DNA from: Paenibacillus massiliensis 2301065 = DSM 16942
Lineage (GTDB): Bacteria > Bacillota > Bacilli > Paenibacillales > Paenibacillaceae
Direction: 5' to 3'
Length of the DNA stretch: 64,000 bases
NCBI RefSeq assembly: GCF_000377505.1
Contig: NZ_KB898196.1
Location: 62,001 to 126,000 of the forward strand
This document shows positions 62,116-64,000 of this stretch, piece after piece. Position 1 is the stretch's first letter, and each line of letters opens with the position of its first letter. The notes beneath the pieces are model-generated. The model searched no databases. It saw only the letters and a list, made by a program, of their open reading frames with translations, and was not told the origin of the DNA. A program made the position numbers and the translations under genes.

Positions 62116-63048
62116 ATGGAACTCGATATCTCAGAAAAATCTCTTCCGGTGTACGAAGCATTAGCCAGTGAAGTCCGATTGAAGATTATACAACTGTTGG
62201 CGAACAAGCCGATGAATATCCGTGAACTGGCAGATGCACTGACACTGAGCAGCGCCATTATGACCATGCATGTCAAGAAGCTGGAGAAGGCTGGCCTGAT
62301 CTCCACTCGTATGCAGCCAGGTCGTGGCGGCGTGCAGAAGGTGTGCAGCCTCGCCGCAGACAAGATTGAGATTACGCTCCCCGGACAGCAGCAAGAGGTG
62401 CGTCAATATCATCATACCGAGATTTCCGTTGGTCATTATGCCGATTTCAAGATCGAGCCCACCTGCGGGCTGGCTACTGTCGACAGCGTTATTGGTGAGT
62501 ACGACGAGCCTCGTTACTTTCTGGATGCAGAGCGGGTCAATGCTAAAATTCTCTGGTTCGGTAAAGGCTATATCGACTACAAGATCCCCAATTTCCTCCT
62601 CTCCAGCGAGCAGCCTGAGGAACTGGAGATTTCTCTGGAGCTCTCCTCCGAAGCCCCCTCTACGAACAACAACTGGCCTTCGGACATTACCTTCTTCCTG
62701 AATGATGTTCAGTTGGGGACCTGGACCAGCCCAGGGGATTTCGGAGACAGTCGCGGTAAGTATACACCAGGCTGGTGGCCCGATACTGTCAACCAATACG
62801 GCTTGCTCAAACGGCTTCGAATTACTGCCGAAGGCACCTTCATTGATGGCAAACAAATCTCTGACGTAGGCATACAGCAGGTAGGCATCGAGAACAAGCA
62901 GTGGACCTTCCGCATCGCTGTGCTGGAGGAATCAAGACATGTTGGTGGTGTAACCTTATTCGGCTCGGGATTCGGGAACTACAATCAGGATATCATCTTC
63001 CGACTGTACTACAAGCTACTGAACTCGGCAGCAAGAGAAGGTCTCTAA
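62116..63048 (+). CDS. ArsR-type regulator with a large C-terminal beta domain
   Basis: 310 residues, far longer than metal-sensing ArsR proteins (about 100). Residues 10-85 are the winged helix (VYEALASEVRLKIIQLLANK, LADALTLSSAIMTMHVKKLEKAGLI, the wing RMQPGRGGVQKVC). No metal-binding Cys motif (ELCVCDL) is present. The C-terminal 220 residues are beta-rich (YFLDAERVNAKILWFGKGYID, PEELEISLELSSEAPSTNN, DITFFLNDVQLGTWTSPGDFG), like a jelly-roll sugar-binding sandwich, so it may sense a carbohydrate or be an enzyme-like sensor. The palindrome ACATATGT upstream at about 62077 may be an operator. Confidence 0.8.
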   Translation: MELDISEKSLPVYEALASEVRLKIIQLLANKPMNIRELADALTLSSAIMTMHVKKLEKAGLISTRMQPGRGGVQKVCSLAADKIEITLPGQQQEVRQYHHTEISVGHYADFKIEPTCGLATVDSVIGEYDEPRYFLDAERVNAKILWFGKGYIDYKIPNFLLSSEQPEELEISLELSSEAPSTNNNWPSDITFFLNDVQLGTWTSPGDFGDSRGKYTPGWWPDTVNQYGLLKRLRITAEGTFIDGKQISDVGIQQVGIENKQWTFRIAVLEESRHVGGVTLFGSGFGNYNQDIIFRLYYKLLNSAAREGL

Positions 63049-63080
63049 GTATTAGAGGATCAACTGATAACCCGAGTAAT

Positions 63081-63135
63081 CGAAACAGCGACAGTAAAGG
63101 ACGAGAACATAATGTCCTAGACTGTCGCTGTTTCG
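63081..63135 (+). terminator. Terminator of the ArsR-type gene
   Basis: CGAAACAGCGACAGT pairs perfectly with ACTGTCGCTGTTTCG, with an inner GGAC/GTCC. The T run is weak on the plus strand, so it may also act for the convergent hydrolase. Confidence 0.75.
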
Positions 63136-63181
63136 TTGAATTAAACGTCTCTTGTTCATACCTATCTAGATTCAAATAAAG

Positions 63182-64000
63182 CTAGCATCCACACTCTTGT
63201 ACTCTCTCAAGCCACTCACTGATAAGTGACTCAAACAATATAGCCTGTTCAATCTGAAGATTATGGCCTGCTCGGTCCAGAACGGCAAAGGTTGCTCTAG
63301 GATATGTATCTAAAATGCCAAAAGCATCGTTATAACCAACGACTGCATCTTGGCGACCGAGAGCAAATACGGTTGGTTTATCGAAAATGAATTCATCTAT
63401 ATTAGTAGAGAATCCATAGTTTCTCTGGATTTTGCTAAGAAAATCATAATCAGCGATTTTACAGCCTGCCACGATCTCATTAGAATACCTTTTCCAATTA
63501 TATTCATTGAGAACAACTTGATTTGCGCTAAAATCACTTCTTTGCTCTTCGCTTAAAGTATCCATGAACTCACGATCATAATAAATAACAACATGTTCGG
63601 GAACGATTCTTCTCTTATGCTCAGGAATAATTAATGGACAAATTAGCGCAGCACCACCAATACGATCTCTATGTCTATTAATTACCCCTCTTGTGATATA
63701 TCCACCGTACGATTCACCTGCTATAAGATAATCTTGGTTCGGAATAAGTGTCTCGATAAAATCGACTACTGCTTCCAGCATATCATCTGAATTATTGATT
63801 TGATCGTAATCCTGTGTCAGTCCCATTCCAGGCAGGTCAAGATAGATACGGCGCCAACCGGATTTTTTTTCAAATATGGGCTCCATGCACCCACTCATTA
63901 ACCGATGGTCTGGTGTGAAGCCGTGGATCATTATGATCGGTCTGCCTTCACCCATTTCCTCGTAATATATATTGGCATTCTTGACTTTACAATACGGCAT
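63182..64000 (-). CDS. Alpha/beta hydrolase
   Basis: 272 residues, apparently complete: the ATG is the last codon of the window, so its ribosome site is not visible. The fold signatures are IIMIHGFTPDHRLM (oxyanion HG), YLDLPGMGLTQ, the nucleophile elbow LIAGESYGGYI, the Asp in ALGRQDAVVGY and the His in LDRAGHNLQIEQ. The order matches the common esterase/peptidase-type fold (similar to proline iminopeptidase and haloperoxidase-like enzymes). It lacks a signal peptide. The substrate is not predictable. The gene is convergent with the ArsR-type gene. Confidence 0.85.
   Translation of the reverse strand: MPYCKVKNANIYYEEMGEGRPIIMIHGFTPDHRLMSGCMEPIFEKKSGWRRIYLDLPGMGLTQDYDQINNSDDMLEAVVDFIETLIPNQDYLIAGESYGGYITRGVINRHRDRIGGAALICPLIIPEHKRRIVPEHVVIYYDREFMDTLSEEQRSDFSANQVVLNEYNWKRYSNEIVAGCKIADYDFLSKIQRNYGFSTNIDEFIFDKPTVFALGRQDAVVGYNDAFGILDTYPRATFAVLDRAGHNLQIEQAILFESLISEWLERVQECGC

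Overview
The window looks like a chromosomal segment of a spore-forming member of the Firmicutes, most probably Paenibacillus or a close relative. The grounds are two Spo0E-type genes, LplA/B/C-type sugar uptake genes beside a large membrane-anchored AraC regulator, SNF2 and SWIM genes next to each other, many AGGAGG ribosome binding sites, and two RRNPP-type receptors. Most genes have balanced base composition. Two stretches are clearly AT-richer and look like accessory islets (about 24.4-25.3 kb and 52.6-57.5 kb). I saw no rRNA, tRNA, CRISPR array, transposase or phage gene.

Layout. 0-10.8 kb: a UvrD-like helicase cut by the left edge, a small alarmone synthetase, a lipoprotein D,D-carboxypeptidase, an SNF2 helicase coupled to a SWIM protein, a viroplasmin-RNase H fusion, a TspO-like membrane protein and RidA. 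10.9-13.1 kb: a candidate peptide-signalling locus. An RRNPP-type receptor gene overlaps at its 3' end a 43-codon gene, absent from ordinary ORF lists, whose product looks like a secreted pro-peptide ending THGAGGY. A Spo0E-like gene and a 22-codon ORF lie just upstream. 13.5-20.3 kb: an NAD(P)-binding protein coupled to a sensor kinase, a candidate structured RNA with its own promoter and terminator, a LexA-like winged-helix protein with a LexA-type box upstream, small membrane proteins, YitT, an Imm22-like protein, a SemiSWEET and a thiamine-binding protein. 20.4-24.3 kb: the nrdAB ribonucleotide reductase operon behind two tandem NrdR boxes.

25.5-42.9 kb is a pectin (rhamnogalacturonan I) utilisation locus. 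It encodes two permeases and a binding protein for oligosaccharides, an AraC regulator, and PL26-like, DUF1961, NodB-type deacetylase, beta-propeller and GH105 proteins, with a divergent GH42 beta-galactosidase. None of the enzymes shows a signal peptide, so breakdown is probably cytoplasmic. 43.0-51.5 kb is a nucleoside uptake and salvage operon (BMP-type binding protein, ABC ATPase, two permeases, nucleoside hydrolase, ADP-ribosylglycohydrolase) with a divergent AraC regulator. 51.5-57.5 kb has a phosphonatase-like HAD protein lacking its catalytic aspartate, an accessory islet bordered by two hairpins with the same loop, a second Spo0E-like gene and a second RRNPP-like receptor without a visible peptide gene. 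57.7-64 kb is ordinary: NAD(P)HX repair, an NAD(P)-binding protein, a GNAT acetyltransferase, an ArsR regulator and an alpha/beta hydrolase.

The most interesting items are the receptor/pro-peptide/Spo0E locus, a dispersed palindromic element with four copies, each just downstream of a gene, the unassigned structured RNA, and the paired hairpins around the 52.6-55.7 kb islet.
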